From positions 1-46,159 of the forward strand of contig JAQYAI010000142.1 in assembly GCA_029227655.1 (NCBI GenBank): a stretch of 46,159 nt of DNA, read 5' to 3'. A program made the position numbers and the translations under genes. Below the pieces are notes generated by a model. The model was not told the DNA's origin, searched no databases, and saw only the letters and a program-made list of their open reading frames with translations. Below, piece after piece: positions 16,664 through 25,377 of this stretch. This DNA comes from a bacterium (lineage in GTDB: Bacteria > Bacillota > Clostridia > Lachnospirales > Lachnospiraceae). The stretch's first letter is position 1. Each line of letters opens with the position of its first letter.

Positions 16664-17445
16664 CAATTGTAAAACATGAATTACGTCAAGGGAAAATGGC
16701 CTTTTTTATCTGGATGGCATCCATCGGCTTTCTTATGGCTGTGTGTATTTTTCTGTTTCCAGAAATGAAAGGGGAAATGGATGGCATCAGTGATATGTTT
16801 GCTTCCATGGGCTCTTTTACCGCAGCGTTTGGGATGGACCGACTGAACTTTGGTACGCTCATTGGTTTCTATGCAGTTGAGTGTGGGAATATACTGGGAC
16901 TTGGCGGTGCGTTTTATGCGGCATTTTGTGCAGTCAGTATCCTCAGTAAAGAGGAAAAGGACAGGACTGCAGAATTTCTTCTGACACATCCGGTCAGCCG
17001 AAAACGCATTGTCACTGAAAAGCTGCTCGCGGTTCTGATACAGATTACGGTTATGAATTTGGTGATTTATGCCCTTTCTGTAGGCTCCATTGCAGGTATT
17101 GGCGAGGAAATTCCGTGGAAAGAGCTGAATCTTCTGCACCTTGCATATTATCTCCTGCAAATCGAACTGGGCGGAATCTGTTTTGGTATTTCCGCATTTT
17201 TGAGAAAAGGCAGCGTGGGCGCAGGACTTGGAATCGCCACGGGGATGTACTTCCTGAATCTGATTGCAAATATTGCAGAAGTTGCAGATTTTCTCAAATA
17301 TATTACACCATTTGGGTATGCTGAAGGCGCAGATATTGTGACAAATGGCTGTTTGGATGGAAAAATGGTGGCGATAGGTATGACGATCGCTGCAGTGGGT
17401 ATTTTGCTGGCATATATGCAGTATTGTAAAAAGGATATTCGGTAA
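16660..17445 (+). CDS. ABC-2 type exporter permease
   Basis: A 261-residue integral membrane protein with about six hydrophobic segments, starting MTIVKHELRQGK, the cytoplasmic N-terminal element typical of ABC-2 permeases. The loop SKEEKDRTAEFLLTHPVSR is the family's conserved coupling region for the ATPase. It starts inside the ATPase stop codon (ATGA overlap), so the two are made in equal amounts. It ends the PadR-led run. Confidence 0.92.
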   Translation: MTIVKHELRQGKMAFFIWMASIGFLMAVCIFLFPEMKGEMDGISDMFASMGSFTAAFGMDRLNFGTLIGFYAVECGNILGLGGAFYAAFCAVSILSKEEKDRTAEFLLTHPVSRKRIVTEKLLAVLIQITVMNLVIYALSVGSIAGIGEEIPWKELNLLHLAYYLLQIELGGICFGISAFLRKGSVGAGLGIATGMYFLNLIANIAEVADFLKYITPFGYAEGADIVTNGCLDGKMVAIGMTIAAVGILLAYMQYCKKDIR

Positions 17446-17489
17446 AATAAATAAAGGAAATCGAACCACCATAAAACATAGACTTTTGT

Positions 17490-17533
17490 GCCTCGATGTA
17501 GTATCATAATAACTATGCATCGAGGCTTTTTTT
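17490..17533 (+). terminator. Hairpin with T run between the ABC exporter and ychF
   Basis: GCCTCGATG (17490-17498) pairs perfectly with CATCGAGGC (17518-17526), followed by seven T residues. It looks like an intrinsic terminator for the exporter unit. Only 37 bases remain before the ychF start, including its ribosome site, so it may instead work as a leader attenuator of ychF. Confidence 0.85.
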
Positions 17534-17570
17534 GCCTGTAAAAAGGTATATTCAAGGAGGAAAATAAATT

Positions 17571-18671
17571 ATGAAATTAGGTATCGTGGGTCTTCCAAAC
17601 GTTGGTAAGAGTACACTTTTTAACTCCCTCACAAAAGCGGGAGCGGAATCAGCAAACTATCCATTCTGTACCATCGACCCGAACGTGGGTGTTGTAACTG
17701 TGCCGGATGAACGTCTTAACGTTCTTGGAAAAATGTATAACACAAAGAAGATCGTTCCGGCAGCAATTGAATTTGTAGATATCGCAGGGCTTGTAAAAGG
17801 TGCTTCTAAAGGGGAAGGCCTTGGAAACCAGTTCCTTGCAAATATCAGGGAAGTAGATGCAATTGTGCACGTAGTAAGATGTTTTGAAGACAGCAATATC
17901 GTGCATGTAGATGGAAGTATCAATCCGCTTCGCGATATTGAGACAATCAACTTCGAGCTTATTTTTTCAGATATCGAAATTCTTGAAAGAAGAATTGCAA
18001 AAGCAACTCGTGCAGCGAGAAATGATAAAATGGTAGCAAAAGAACTTGCACTTATGGAAAGAATCAAAGCACATCTGGAAGATGGAAAGATGGCGAAGAG
18101 CTTTACAGAAGTGGGTGACGAGGATGAACAGGCATGGTTGGAAAGTTACAATCTTCTGACTTATAAACCGGTTATTTTTGCAGCAAATGTTACAGAAGAT
18201 GATCTTGCTGATGATGGAGCTTCCAACGAAGGTGTGCAGGCGGTCCGTGAGTACGCGAAAAGAGAAGGCTGTGAAGTATTTGTTGTATGTGCACAGATCG
18301 AACAGGAAATAGCAGAGCTTGATGACGATGAAAAGAAGATGTTCTTAGAAGATCTTGGTCTTACAGAATCTGGCCTTGAAAAGCTGATCAAAGCAAGCTA
18401 CAGCTTACTTGGTCTTATCAGCTATCTGACAGCGGGAGAGCCAGAATGCCGTGCATGGACGATCAAGAAAAATACAAAAGCACCACAGGCTGCCGGAAAG
18501 ATTCATTCAGACTTTGAACGCGGATTTATCCGTGCGGAAATCGTATCATATGATGATCTTATGGCATGTGGAACCTATAATGCAGCGAAAGAGAAAGGTC
18601 TTGTACGCCTGGAAGGAAAAGATTATGTTGTACAGGATGGGGATATCATTCATTTCAGATTTAATGTATAA
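17571..18671 (+). CDS. ychF: Redox-regulated ATPase YchF (Obg-like, OLA1 family)
   Basis: YchF is a conserved Obg-family P-loop NTPase that prefers ATP to GTP and associates with ribosomes and oxidative-stress control. It begins with the near-invariant MKLGIVGLPNVGKSTLFN (G1), then G3 DIAGLVKGASKGEGLGN, and the altered G4 motif NVTE that explains ATP preference. A coiled-coil arm and the C-terminal TGS domain follow, ending at 366 residues, the family's usual length. AAGGAGG at 17554-17560 supports the start. The next gene, the Lgt-family gene, is 25 bases downstream. Confidence 0.97.
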   Translation: MKLGIVGLPNVGKSTLFNSLTKAGAESANYPFCTIDPNVGVVTVPDERLNVLGKMYNTKKIVPAAIEFVDIAGLVKGASKGEGLGNQFLANIREVDAIVHVVRCFEDSNIVHVDGSINPLRDIETINFELIFSDIEILERRIAKATRAARNDKMVAKELALMERIKAHLEDGKMAKSFTEVGDEDEQAWLESYNLLTYKPVIFAANVTEDDLADDGASNEGVQAVREYAKREGCEVFVVCAQIEQEIAELDDDEKKMFLEDLGLTESGLEKLIKASYSLLGLISYLTAGEPECRAWTIKKNTKAPQAAGKIHSDFERGFIRAEIVSYDDLMACGTYNAAKEKGLVRLEGKDYVVQDGDIIHFRFNV

Positions 18672-18696
18672 AAGAAAAATGTAAGGAGATGAAGAA

Positions 18697-19617
18697 ATGA
18701 TTTTGTTTCCCAACTTGGGGCTGGAATTTGAACATGTAAGAACAGGGATTTCAGTGTTTGGTTTTGAGATTACTTTTTTTGGCATTATATTGGGCTTTGC
18801 ATTACTCTTGGGAATCATACTTACATTGCTGGGAGCGTATAGTACCGGACAAAACATGGATGAGTATCTGAATCTGTCTATTATTGTTGTTCCGGCAGCA
18901 TTAATAGGAGCACGTATTTATTATGTGATTTTTCATTTAGACAGCTATAAGGATGCAATAAGGAAGATATTTATGCTCAGAAAAGGCGGTCTGGAGTTTT
19001 ATGGTGCTCTGATCGCTGGAATTATTACTATATTAATATATGCAAATGTTCAGAAAGTATCCAGTGGAAAGATATTGGATACGGCCAGCATTGGAATTGC
19101 AGCAGGGCAGATTCTGTGTACCGTAGGTGCATATTTTAACAGAGAATGCTTTGGGGATTATACAGATGGTCTGTTCGCGATGCAGATTCCACTTGATGAG
19201 GTATCTTATTATGCTGTCACTGAAAACATGAGAAAGCATATAGAGATGATTGACGGACAACGCTTTATTCAGGTAAGACCGCTGTTTTTTGCAACATTTC
19301 TCTGGAGCATCATTGTACTGACTGTCGTTCTTCTGTATAAATACAGAAAAAAATTTGACGGGGAACTGTTTCTGGTATATCTTCAGGTATATAGTTTGGG
19401 GCGGTTCCTGATAGAAGGGGCACGCGCAGATGCGCTTTTGATTCCCAAAATTGGATGGCGGGCTTCCCGTGTGACTGCGGTAGTCATGATCATTATTTCA
19501 GTTCTTATGATGTTGTATATATGGACGCAGAATGACAAAGCGCGCATGAAACGAGTGAAAGACCGCGAAGCAAAGAAATTTTCAAAAAAATCTCGTGGAA
19601 AAATGTATTTAAATTAG
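18697..19617 (+). CDS. lgt: Lgt-family protein (prolipoprotein diacylglyceryl transferase) with altered signature residues
   Basis: Lgt transfers diacylglycerol to the lipobox cysteine of pre-lipoproteins in the membrane. This 306-residue protein has about seven membrane segments and Lgt landmarks: GARIYYVIFH, GGLEFYGALIAG, a region aligning with the Lgt signature, and YSLGRFLIEGARADAL. Key positions differ from the E. coli enzyme. Where Lgt has His103 there is Tyr102, Arg143 becomes Thr142, Asn146 becomes Ala145, and the HPxxLYE segment reads RPLFFATF. Glu150, Gly153, Tyr232, Arg236 and Glu240 are retained. It may be an active variant or a diverged paralogue. TAAGGAG precedes the ATG. Confidence 0.8.
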   Translation: MILFPNLGLEFEHVRTGISVFGFEITFFGIILGFALLLGIILTLLGAYSTGQNMDEYLNLSIIVVPAALIGARIYYVIFHLDSYKDAIRKIFMLRKGGLEFYGALIAGIITILIYANVQKVSSGKILDTASIGIAAGQILCTVGAYFNRECFGDYTDGLFAMQIPLDEVSYYAVTENMRKHIEMIDGQRFIQVRPLFFATFLWSIIVLTVVLLYKYRKKFDGELFLVYLQVYSLGRFLIEGARADALLIPKIGWRASRVTAVVMIIISVLMMLYIWTQNDKARMKRVKDREAKKFSKKSRGKMYLN

Positions 19618-19640
19618 TTTAAGAGTACAGAAAGATTTGC

Positions 19641-19669
19641 TGGACTTTTGAAAATAGACAGACTATAAT
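19641..19669 (+). promoter_or_regulatory. Promoter of nifJ
   Basis: TGGACT (19641-19646) and TATAAT (19664-19669) are 17 bases apart and lie 45 bases before the nifJ ATG. The consensus -10 and the strong GAGGAGG ribosome site fit high expression. Confidence 0.65.
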
Positions 19670-19713
19670 GAGAGAAAAGTTAAAAAGACATATCTAATTG
19701 AGGAGGAAAAGAA

Positions 19714-22700
19714 ATGGCAAGAATAATGAAGACCATGGATGGAAATCATGCAGCAGCACATGCATCTTATGCTTTTACAGAAGTTGCAGCGATTTATCCA
19801 ATCACACCATCATCTGTTATGGCGGAAGCTACAGACGAATGGTCAACACAGGGAAGAAAGAATATTTTCGGACAGACTGTACAGGTAACAGAATTACAGT
19901 CTGAAGCAGGAGCTGCAGGTACAGTTCATGGCTCTCTGGCAGCAGGTGCTTTAACAACAACATATACAGCTTCTCAGGGCTTACTTCTTATGATTCCTAA
20001 CTTATATAAAATCGCTGGGGAACAGCTCCCAGGTGTATTTAACGTATCAGCCCGTACAATCGCAAGCCATGCGTTAAGTATTTTCGGGGATCACTCAGAC
20101 GTACTTGCATGCCGTCAGACAGGTTGTGCAATGCTTTGTGAATCAAGCGTACAGGAAGTTATGGACTTAACACCAGTTGCACACTGTGCAGCATTGGAAG
20201 GACGTATGCCTTTCATTAACTTTTTCGAGGGATTCCGTACATCTCACGAAATTCAGAAAATCGAAACATGGGATTACGAAGATTTAAAGGATATGGTGAA
20301 TATGGAAGCAATCGATGCATTCCGTAAGAACGCACTTAATCCAAATCATCCATGCCAGAGAGGTTCAGCACAGAATGGAGATATCTTCTTCCAGGCACGT
20401 GAAGCTTGTAACCCATACTACGCTGCTATGCCGGCAATTGTTCAGAAATACATGGACAAAGTAAATGAAAAAATTGGTACAAACTATAAATTATTTAACT
20501 ACTATGGTGCCGAAGATGCTGAAAGCGTAATTATCGCTATGGGTTCTGTATGTGATACAATCGATGAAACAATTGATTACTTAACAGAACAGGGACAGAA
20601 AGTCGGTGTTGTAAAAGTTCGTCTTTACAGACCATTCTCAGCTCAGGCATTGATTGATGCAATTCCTGACACTGTGAAATACATCAACGTTTTAGACAGA
20701 ACAAAAGAACCAGGAGCAATGGGAGAACCATTATACTTAGACGTAGTTGCAGCACTTAGAGGCAGCAAATTTGATGGTGTTCAGATCAACACAGGACGTT
20801 ATGGTCTTGCTTCTAAAGATACAACACCAGCTCAGATCGTTGCAGTATTTAACAACAGAGACAAACAGCAGTTCACAGTAGGTATCGTGGATGACGTAAC
20901 AGGACTTTCTCTTGAAGTTGGTGCACCTATCTACACAACACCAGAAGGAACAATCAACTGTAAATTCTGGGGACTTGGAGCAGACGGAACTGTTGGTGCT
21001 AATAAGAACTCTATCAAGATCATTGGTGACAATACAGACATGTATGCACAGGCTTACTTTGACTATGACTCTAAGAAGTCTGGTGGTGTAACAATGTCAC
21101 ACTTACGTTTTGGAAAGAAACCAATCAAGTCTACATATTTAATTAGAACAGCTAACTTTGTAGCATGTCACAATCCATCTTATGTAAATAAGTACAACAT
21201 GGTACAGGAATTAGTGGATGGAGGTACTTTCCTTCTGAACTGTTCATGGACAGCTGAAGAACTTGACAAACATCTTCCAGGACAGGTGAAAGCTTATATC
21301 GCTAACCACAACATCAAATTCTATACAATTGATGGTATCAAGATCGGTAAAGAAATCGGACTTGGCGGACGTATCAATACAGTTCTTCAGTCAGCATTCT
21401 TTAAACTTGCTAATATCATTCCAGAAGCAGAAGCTATCGATCTTATGAAGAAAGCAGCTAAAGCTACTTATGGTAAGAAAGGTGATGCTATTGTTCAGAT
21501 GAACTATGACGCTATCGATGCTGGTGCAAAGCAGATCGTAGAAGTTCAGGTTCCGGAAAGCTGGAAGATATGTGAAGACGAAGGTTTATTCGCACCAGAA
21601 ATTAAAGGTGGAAAAGAAGACGTTGTAGCATTCGTTAAGAATATTCAGGCGAAAGTAAATGCTCAGGAAGGTAACACATTACCTGTATCAGCATTTGTTG
21701 ACTATGTAGATGGAACAACACCATCAGGAACAGCTGCATACGAAAAACGTGGTATTGCAGTAGATATTCCGGTATGGAAACCAGAAAACTGTATCCAGTG
21801 TAACCGTTGTGCATATGTATGTCCACATGCTGTAATTCGTCCGGTTGCACTTACAGATGAAGATATCGCAAATGCGCCAGAAGGAATGAAAGTACTTCCT
21901 ATGACTGGTATGCCAGAGTACAAGTTTGCAATCACTGTCTCAGCATATGACTGTACAGGATGTGGTTCTTGTGTAAATGTATGTCCAGGCAAGAAGGGCG
22001 AAAAAGCACTTGCAATGGCTAATATGGAAGCAAATGCAGGAGAACAGGTATACTTTGATTTCGCTAGAGAACTTCCAACAAAGACAGATGTTATTGACAA
22101 ATTCAGAGAAAATACAGTAAAAGGAAGCCAGTTCAAACAGCCACTCCTTGAGTTCTCAGGAGCATGTGCAGGATGTGGTGAAACACCATATGCGAAGCTT
22201 GTAACACAGTTATTTGGTGACAGAATGTACATTGCAAATGCTACAGGATGTTCTTCAATCTGGGCGAACTCTGCACCATCAACACCATATACAGCAAACG
22301 AAAAGGGACAGGGACCAGCATGGTCTAACTCATTATTCGAAGATGCTGCTGAATTTGGTTATGGTATGTTACTTGCACAAAGAGCAATCAGAAATGGTTT
22401 GAAAGATAAGGTTGAAAGTATCGTAAATGCAGAATGCTGTACAGCCGAAGCAAAAGTTGCCGGACAGGAATGGTTAGATACATTTAATTGCGGTGCTACA
22501 AATGGAACAGCTACAGATAAATTAGTTGCTGCATTAGAAGGATGCGATTGTGAAACATGCAGAGACATCGTTAAGAATAAAGATTTCCTCGCTAAGAAAT
22601 CTCAGTGGATCTTCGGTGGTGACGGATGGGCTTACGATATCGGATTCGGTGGTCTTGATCATGTATTAGCAAGTGGAAAAGATATCAACATCATGGTATT

Positions 22701-23256
22701 TGATACAGAAGTTTATTCTAATACAGGTGGACAGTCTTCAAAAGCTACTAAGACAGGTGCTGTTGCACAGTTCGCTGCTGGTGGTAAAGACATCAAGAAG
22801 AAAGACCTTGCAAGTATCGCAATGAGCTATGGATATGTATATGTTGCCCAGATCGCTATGGGTGCTGATTTCAATCAGACAATCAAAGCGATTTCTGAAG
22901 CTGAGGCTTATCCAGGACCATCACTTATTATTGCTTACGCTCCATGTATCAATCATGGTATCAAGAAAGGTATGAGCAAAGCTCAGACAGAAGAAGCATT
23001 AGCAGTAGAATGTGGATATTGGAACAACTTCCGTTACAACCCGGCTGCAGAAGGAAATAAATTCACTCTTGACAGCAAAGAACCAAAATTAGAAGGATAC
23101 AAAGACTTCTTAAATGGAGAAGTTCGTTACAATGCATTAGCAAGATCTAATCCAGAAAAAGCAGAAGCAATGTTCGCACAGAATGAAGCAGAAGCAAAAG
23201 AAAGATATGAATATCTTAAGAAACTTATTGCACTCTACGGAGAAGATGCTGAATAA
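19714..23256 (+). CDS. nifJ: Pyruvate:ferredoxin (flavodoxin) oxidoreductase
   Basis: PFOR oxidises pyruvate with CoA to acetyl-CoA, CO2 and reduced ferredoxin, the central step of energy metabolism in strict anaerobes. All domains are fused in one 1180-residue chain. YPITPSSVMAE lies near the N-terminus. Two ferredoxin-type clusters are at CIQCNRC (693-699) and CTGCGSC (747-753). The proximal cluster cysteines are Cys818, Cys821, Cys846 and Cys1078. The thiamine-diphosphate site is GDGWAYDIG. Codon use is visibly biased, with few rare codons, unlike the neighbouring genes, which indicates very high expression. It is a single-gene transcript with its own promoter. Confidence 0.98.
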   Translation: MARIMKTMDGNHAAAHASYAFTEVAAIYPITPSSVMAEATDEWSTQGRKNIFGQTVQVTELQSEAGAAGTVHGSLAAGALTTTYTASQGLLLMIPNLYKIAGEQLPGVFNVSARTIASHALSIFGDHSDVLACRQTGCAMLCESSVQEVMDLTPVAHCAALEGRMPFINFFEGFRTSHEIQKIETWDYEDLKDMVNMEAIDAFRKNALNPNHPCQRGSAQNGDIFFQAREACNPYYAAMPAIVQKYMDKVNEKIGTNYKLFNYYGAEDAESVIIAMGSVCDTIDETIDYLTEQGQKVGVVKVRLYRPFSAQALIDAIPDTVKYINVLDRTKEPGAMGEPLYLDVVAALRGSKFDGVQINTGRYGLASKDTTPAQIVAVFNNRDKQQFTVGIVDDVTGLSLEVGAPIYTTPEGTINCKFWGLGADGTVGANKNSIKIIGDNTDMYAQAYFDYDSKKSGGVTMSHLRFGKKPIKSTYLIRTANFVACHNPSYVNKYNMVQELVDGGTFLLNCSWTAEELDKHLPGQVKAYIANHNIKFYTIDGIKIGKEIGLGGRINTVLQSAFFKLANIIPEAEAIDLMKKAAKATYGKKGDAIVQMNYDAIDAGAKQIVEVQVPESWKICEDEGLFAPEIKGGKEDVVAFVKNIQAKVNAQEGNTLPVSAFVDYVDGTTPSGTAAYEKRGIAVDIPVWKPENCIQCNRCAYVCPHAVIRPVALTDEDIANAPEGMKVLPMTGMPEYKFAITVSAYDCTGCGSCVNVCPGKKGEKALAMANMEANAGEQVYFDFARELPTKTDVIDKFRENTVKGSQFKQPLLEFSGACAGCGETPYAKLVTQLFGDRMYIANATGCSSIWANSAPSTPYTANEKGQGPAWSNSLFEDAAEFGYGMLLAQRAIRNGLKDKVESIVNAECCTAEAKVAGQEWLDTFNCGATNGTATDKLVAALEGCDCETCRDIVKNKDFLAKKSQWIFGGDGWAYDIGFGGLDHVLASGKDINIMVFDTEVYSNTGGQSSKATKTGAVAQFAAGGKDIKKKDLASIAMSYGYVYVAQIAMGADFNQTIKAISEAEAYPGPSLIIAYAPCINHGIKKGMSKAQTEEALAVECGYWNNFRYNPAAEGNKFTLDSKEPKLEGYKDFLNGEVRYNALARSNPEKAEAMFAQNEAEAKERYEYLKKLIALYGEDAE

Positions 23257-23284
23257 GATTTTAGAATAAAAAATGAATCATATA

Positions 23285-23341
23285 AAAGAAGGAGCTATTG
23301 CCAAAGTAGATGAATCTACCGTGAGCAACAGCTCCTTCTTT
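23285..23341 (+). terminator. Long hairpin after nifJ, probable transcript end
   Basis: AAAGAAGGAGCT (23285-23296) pairs perfectly over 12 bp with AGCTCCTTCTTT (23330-23341), with TTGC/GCAA pairing further inside. Only a broken T run follows, so it may be a weak terminator or a 3' stabilising structure for the abundant nifJ mRNA. Confidence 0.6.
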
Positions 23342-23360
23342 GTACTTGACAGGGAGTTTG

Positions 23361-23668
23361 GTGGCTATGCAGGCAATCTTCTCACTAGCGACCTTGGATT
23401 TCGGATGGAGTATCTATGGCAGAAAAGTTTATTGTCAGCCACCCATTTTTTCATCAAAAGTATCTATGGAGAAAAATCATTTTTTCAGCTACTCACTTTT
23501 TTTATCCAAGTGCCTATATATAAAAAAATAAGTATGAGGTACTCAGAATCATACTCTCGGGTTTCTATAGGGAAAAAAGTTTGTTCCAGATACTGGAATT
23601 CAGTCAGATAGGACAAAAATCACAAAAAGCGGGTGGCTATAGAAAAAATTTTTCTGTATAGGTACTCT
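23361..23668. repeat. Degenerate tandem array of about 50-bp units in the nifJ-Uma2 gap
   Basis: Units start GTnnCTAT at 23361, 23410, 23460, 23510, 23561 and 23633 (periods 49, 50, 50, 51, 72). In the last five units a TACTCA-like box begins exactly 30 bases after the unit start (23440, 23490, 23540, 23591, 23663); the first two boxes read CACCCA and TACTCA. Several units carry GAAAAA...TTTTTC between the boxes, able to form an A/T-rich stem. The period is not a multiple of three, so the array is not a coding repeat. The 546-base gap between nifJ and the first Uma2 gene otherwise holds only the hairpin and a promoter. Confidence 0.7.
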
Positions 23669-23740
23669 CAGGAATAAGCTTTCACTTAAAGTGCCAAGAC
23701 CAATGAGGGCTCTGGATTGGAAATGAAATGGAAAGAATGG

Positions 23741-23769
23741 TTGAAAAATGGAAATAACAGTGATATAGT
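23741..23769 (+). promoter_or_regulatory. Promoter of the tandem Uma2 genes
   Basis: TTGAAA (23741-23746) and TATAGT (23764-23769) with a 17-base spacer, 33 bases before the first Uma2 ATG. The leader is short and has only a poor Shine-Dalgarno. Confidence 0.6.
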
Positions 23770-23802
23770 TGTGGATAAGAAGAGAAAGTGACGTGAGAAA
23801 TT

Positions 23803-24597
23803 ATGACTCTGGAAGAGATGAAACAACGAAAGAAAGAATTAGGTTACACAAATGAGCAGATTTCTGAACTTTCAGGCGTTCCGCTTGGGACTGTTCAGAA
23901 AGTTTTCAGTGGCGTTACGGAAACTCCGCGTTATGATACGATGCGTGCATTGGAAAATGTGCTGGAAAAGAGGGAAAGAGCATTTTTTGACGCGACGATG
24001 GTGAAAGAAAGTGTGCCATATTATGCAGGCAAGAAGCAGGGAGAATACACACTTGAAGATTACTATGCCTTGCCCGAGGATCAGAGAGTAGAATTAATTG
24101 ACGGTGTATTTTATAATATGGCATCGCCAACACTTCTTCATCAGTTATTGTCAAAGGAAATTTGCAGGGCACTGGATGATTATATTAGACAAAAGAAAGG
24201 AAAATGTATGACGTTTATGGCTCCGGCAGATGTTCAGTTGGATTGTGATAACAGAACCATAGTCCAGCCGGATGTATTCCTGCTTTGCGATTTGAGTAAA
24301 ATGAAACTGAATAAAGTGTATGGTGCACCGGATCTTATAGTTGAAGTTCTGTCTAAATCGACAAAAAAGAAAGATATGTATCTGAAACTTGGAAAGTATG
24401 TGAATGCAGAAGTAAAAGAGTACTGGTTGGTTGATCCAGAAAAGCAGACGGTGCTAGTATATGATTTCCAACATGATGAATATCCGAAGATATATGGATT
24501 TGATTCCATTGTTCCGGTTGGGATCTTTAATGGAGAATGCAAGATAGATTTTAATGAAGTGTATGAAAGTGCTAAAGTTTTTTACGAAATGATGTAG
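23803..24597 (+). CDS. Uma2-family nuclease-fold protein with N-terminal helix-turn-helix
   Basis: A 264-residue protein. Residues 1-52 are an XRE/Cro-type helix-turn-helix (YTNEQISELSGVPLGTVQKV, then a YDTMRALENVL helix). Residues from about 80 on form a Uma2 (DUF820) PD-(D/E)XK domain with VQPDVFLLCD, then PDLIVEVLSKSTKKKD and EYWLVDPEKQ. The presumed metal-binding acids (Asp of QPD, Asp and Glu of PDLIVEV) are in place. The biological role of the Uma2 family is unresolved; nuclease activity is inferred from the fold. The start has no strong ribosome site, so expression may be low. A second copy without the helix-turn-helix follows 11 bases later. Confidence 0.85.
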   Translation: MTLEEMKQRKKELGYTNEQISELSGVPLGTVQKVFSGVTETPRYDTMRALENVLEKRERAFFDATMVKESVPYYAGKKQGEYTLEDYYALPEDQRVELIDGVFYNMASPTLLHQLLSKEICRALDDYIRQKKGKCMTFMAPADVQLDCDNRTIVQPDVFLLCDLSKMKLNKVYGAPDLIVEVLSKSTKKKDMYLKLGKYVNAEVKEYWLVDPEKQTVLVYDFQHDEYPKIYGFDSIVPVGIFNGECKIDFNEVYESAKVFYEMM

Positions 24598-24608
24598 GAG
24601 GAGCAGAT

Positions 24609-25256
24609 ATGAAGGATAAAAAAAGTATTGATCAAGAACTGCCTTATCAGGACGCCTACATGGCGAAAGAAAGTGCCCCTTATTATGCTGGTAAGAAGCA
24701 GGGAGAATATACACTTGAAGATTACTATGCCTTACCAGAGGATCAGAGAGTAGAATTAATTGACGGCGTATTTTATAATATGGCATCGCCACTGTCGGTT
24801 CATCAACTTATAGGAGGAAAGATATATCAAATTTTAGGTACTTATATTGGAAGGAAAAAAGGTATGTGCCTGCCGTTTGTTTCTCCGACGGATGTCCAGC
24901 TAGACTGCGATGATAAAACCATGGTTCAGCCAGATGTATTTGTAGTATGTGATCGTGACAAGATAACGAGGAAAGGAATCTATGGTGCCCCTGATTTTGT
25001 TGTAGAAGTGCTTTCCAAGTCAACGAAGAAAAAAGATATGTACATAAAACTCATGAAATATATGAATGCGGGGGTAAAAGAATACTGGATGGTAGACCCG
25101 GAAAAGAAGATTGTTTTAGTACACGATTTTCAGAATGATAACGATGTGAAAATCTACGGTTTTGATGCTGGAATTCCAGTAGGAATCTTTGAAGGAGACT
25201 GTCAGATTGATTTCAGGGAAATTGATGAATATGTGAGTTTTCTGTATGAAAAATAA
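24609..25256 (+). CDS. Uma2-family nuclease-fold protein (tandem paralogue, no helix-turn-helix)
   Basis: A 215-residue paralogue of the preceding gene. It keeps the Uma2 core (VQPDVFVVCD, PDFVVEVLSKSTKKKD, EYWMVDPEKK) but has only a short, unrelated N-terminus in place of the DNA-binding domain. A block of about 105 bases (24688-24791) differs from its counterpart in the first gene (24024-24128) at about six positions, mostly silent, while the rest of the genes has diverged much more. TAGGAGGAG just upstream gives it a far better ribosome site than its partner. The two products may form a heterodimer, but this is inference. Confidence 0.85.
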   Translation: MKDKKSIDQELPYQDAYMAKESAPYYAGKKQGEYTLEDYYALPEDQRVELIDGVFYNMASPLSVHQLIGGKIYQILGTYIGRKKGMCLPFVSPTDVQLDCDDKTMVQPDVFVVCDRDKITRKGIYGAPDFVVEVLSKSTKKKDMYIKLMKYMNAGVKEYWMVDPEKKIVLVHDFQNDNDVKIYGFDAGIPVGIFEGDCQIDFREIDEYVSFLYEK

Positions 25257-25327
25257 GGAGAGTGTAGCAGATTGGGGGATGAATGGAGAAATTGTTGCGA
25301 TTTTATACACAAAAAGTAAATTTGAGA

Positions 25328-25356
25328 TTGACTTTTTTTAATAAAAATGATACAAC
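25328..25356 (+). promoter_or_regulatory. Promoter of the lysine riboswitch / NhaC transporter
   Basis: TTGACT (25328-25333) and TACAAC (25351-25356) with a 17-base spacer place the transcript start around 25363, just before the riboswitch aptamer. Confidence 0.5.
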
Positions 25357-25377
25357 CTATGTATGTGAATATTAAAC

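Noticed and set aside
16681..17520. Long open frame (279 codons) on the - strand opposite the ABC permease
   Set aside because: It is a shadow of the well-supported permease on the + strand. The product is rich in Cys, His and Lys without domain features, and there is no ribosome site.
23273..23611. Open frame of 112 codons on the + strand after nifJ
   Set aside because: It runs through the terminator-like hairpin and the 50-bp repeats, whose period breaks the frame. It has no recognisable domain, and amino-acid composition follows the repeat.
23361..23668. CRISPR array
   Set aside because: The units are too diverged from each other, the spacing is irregular and there are no cas genes nearby.
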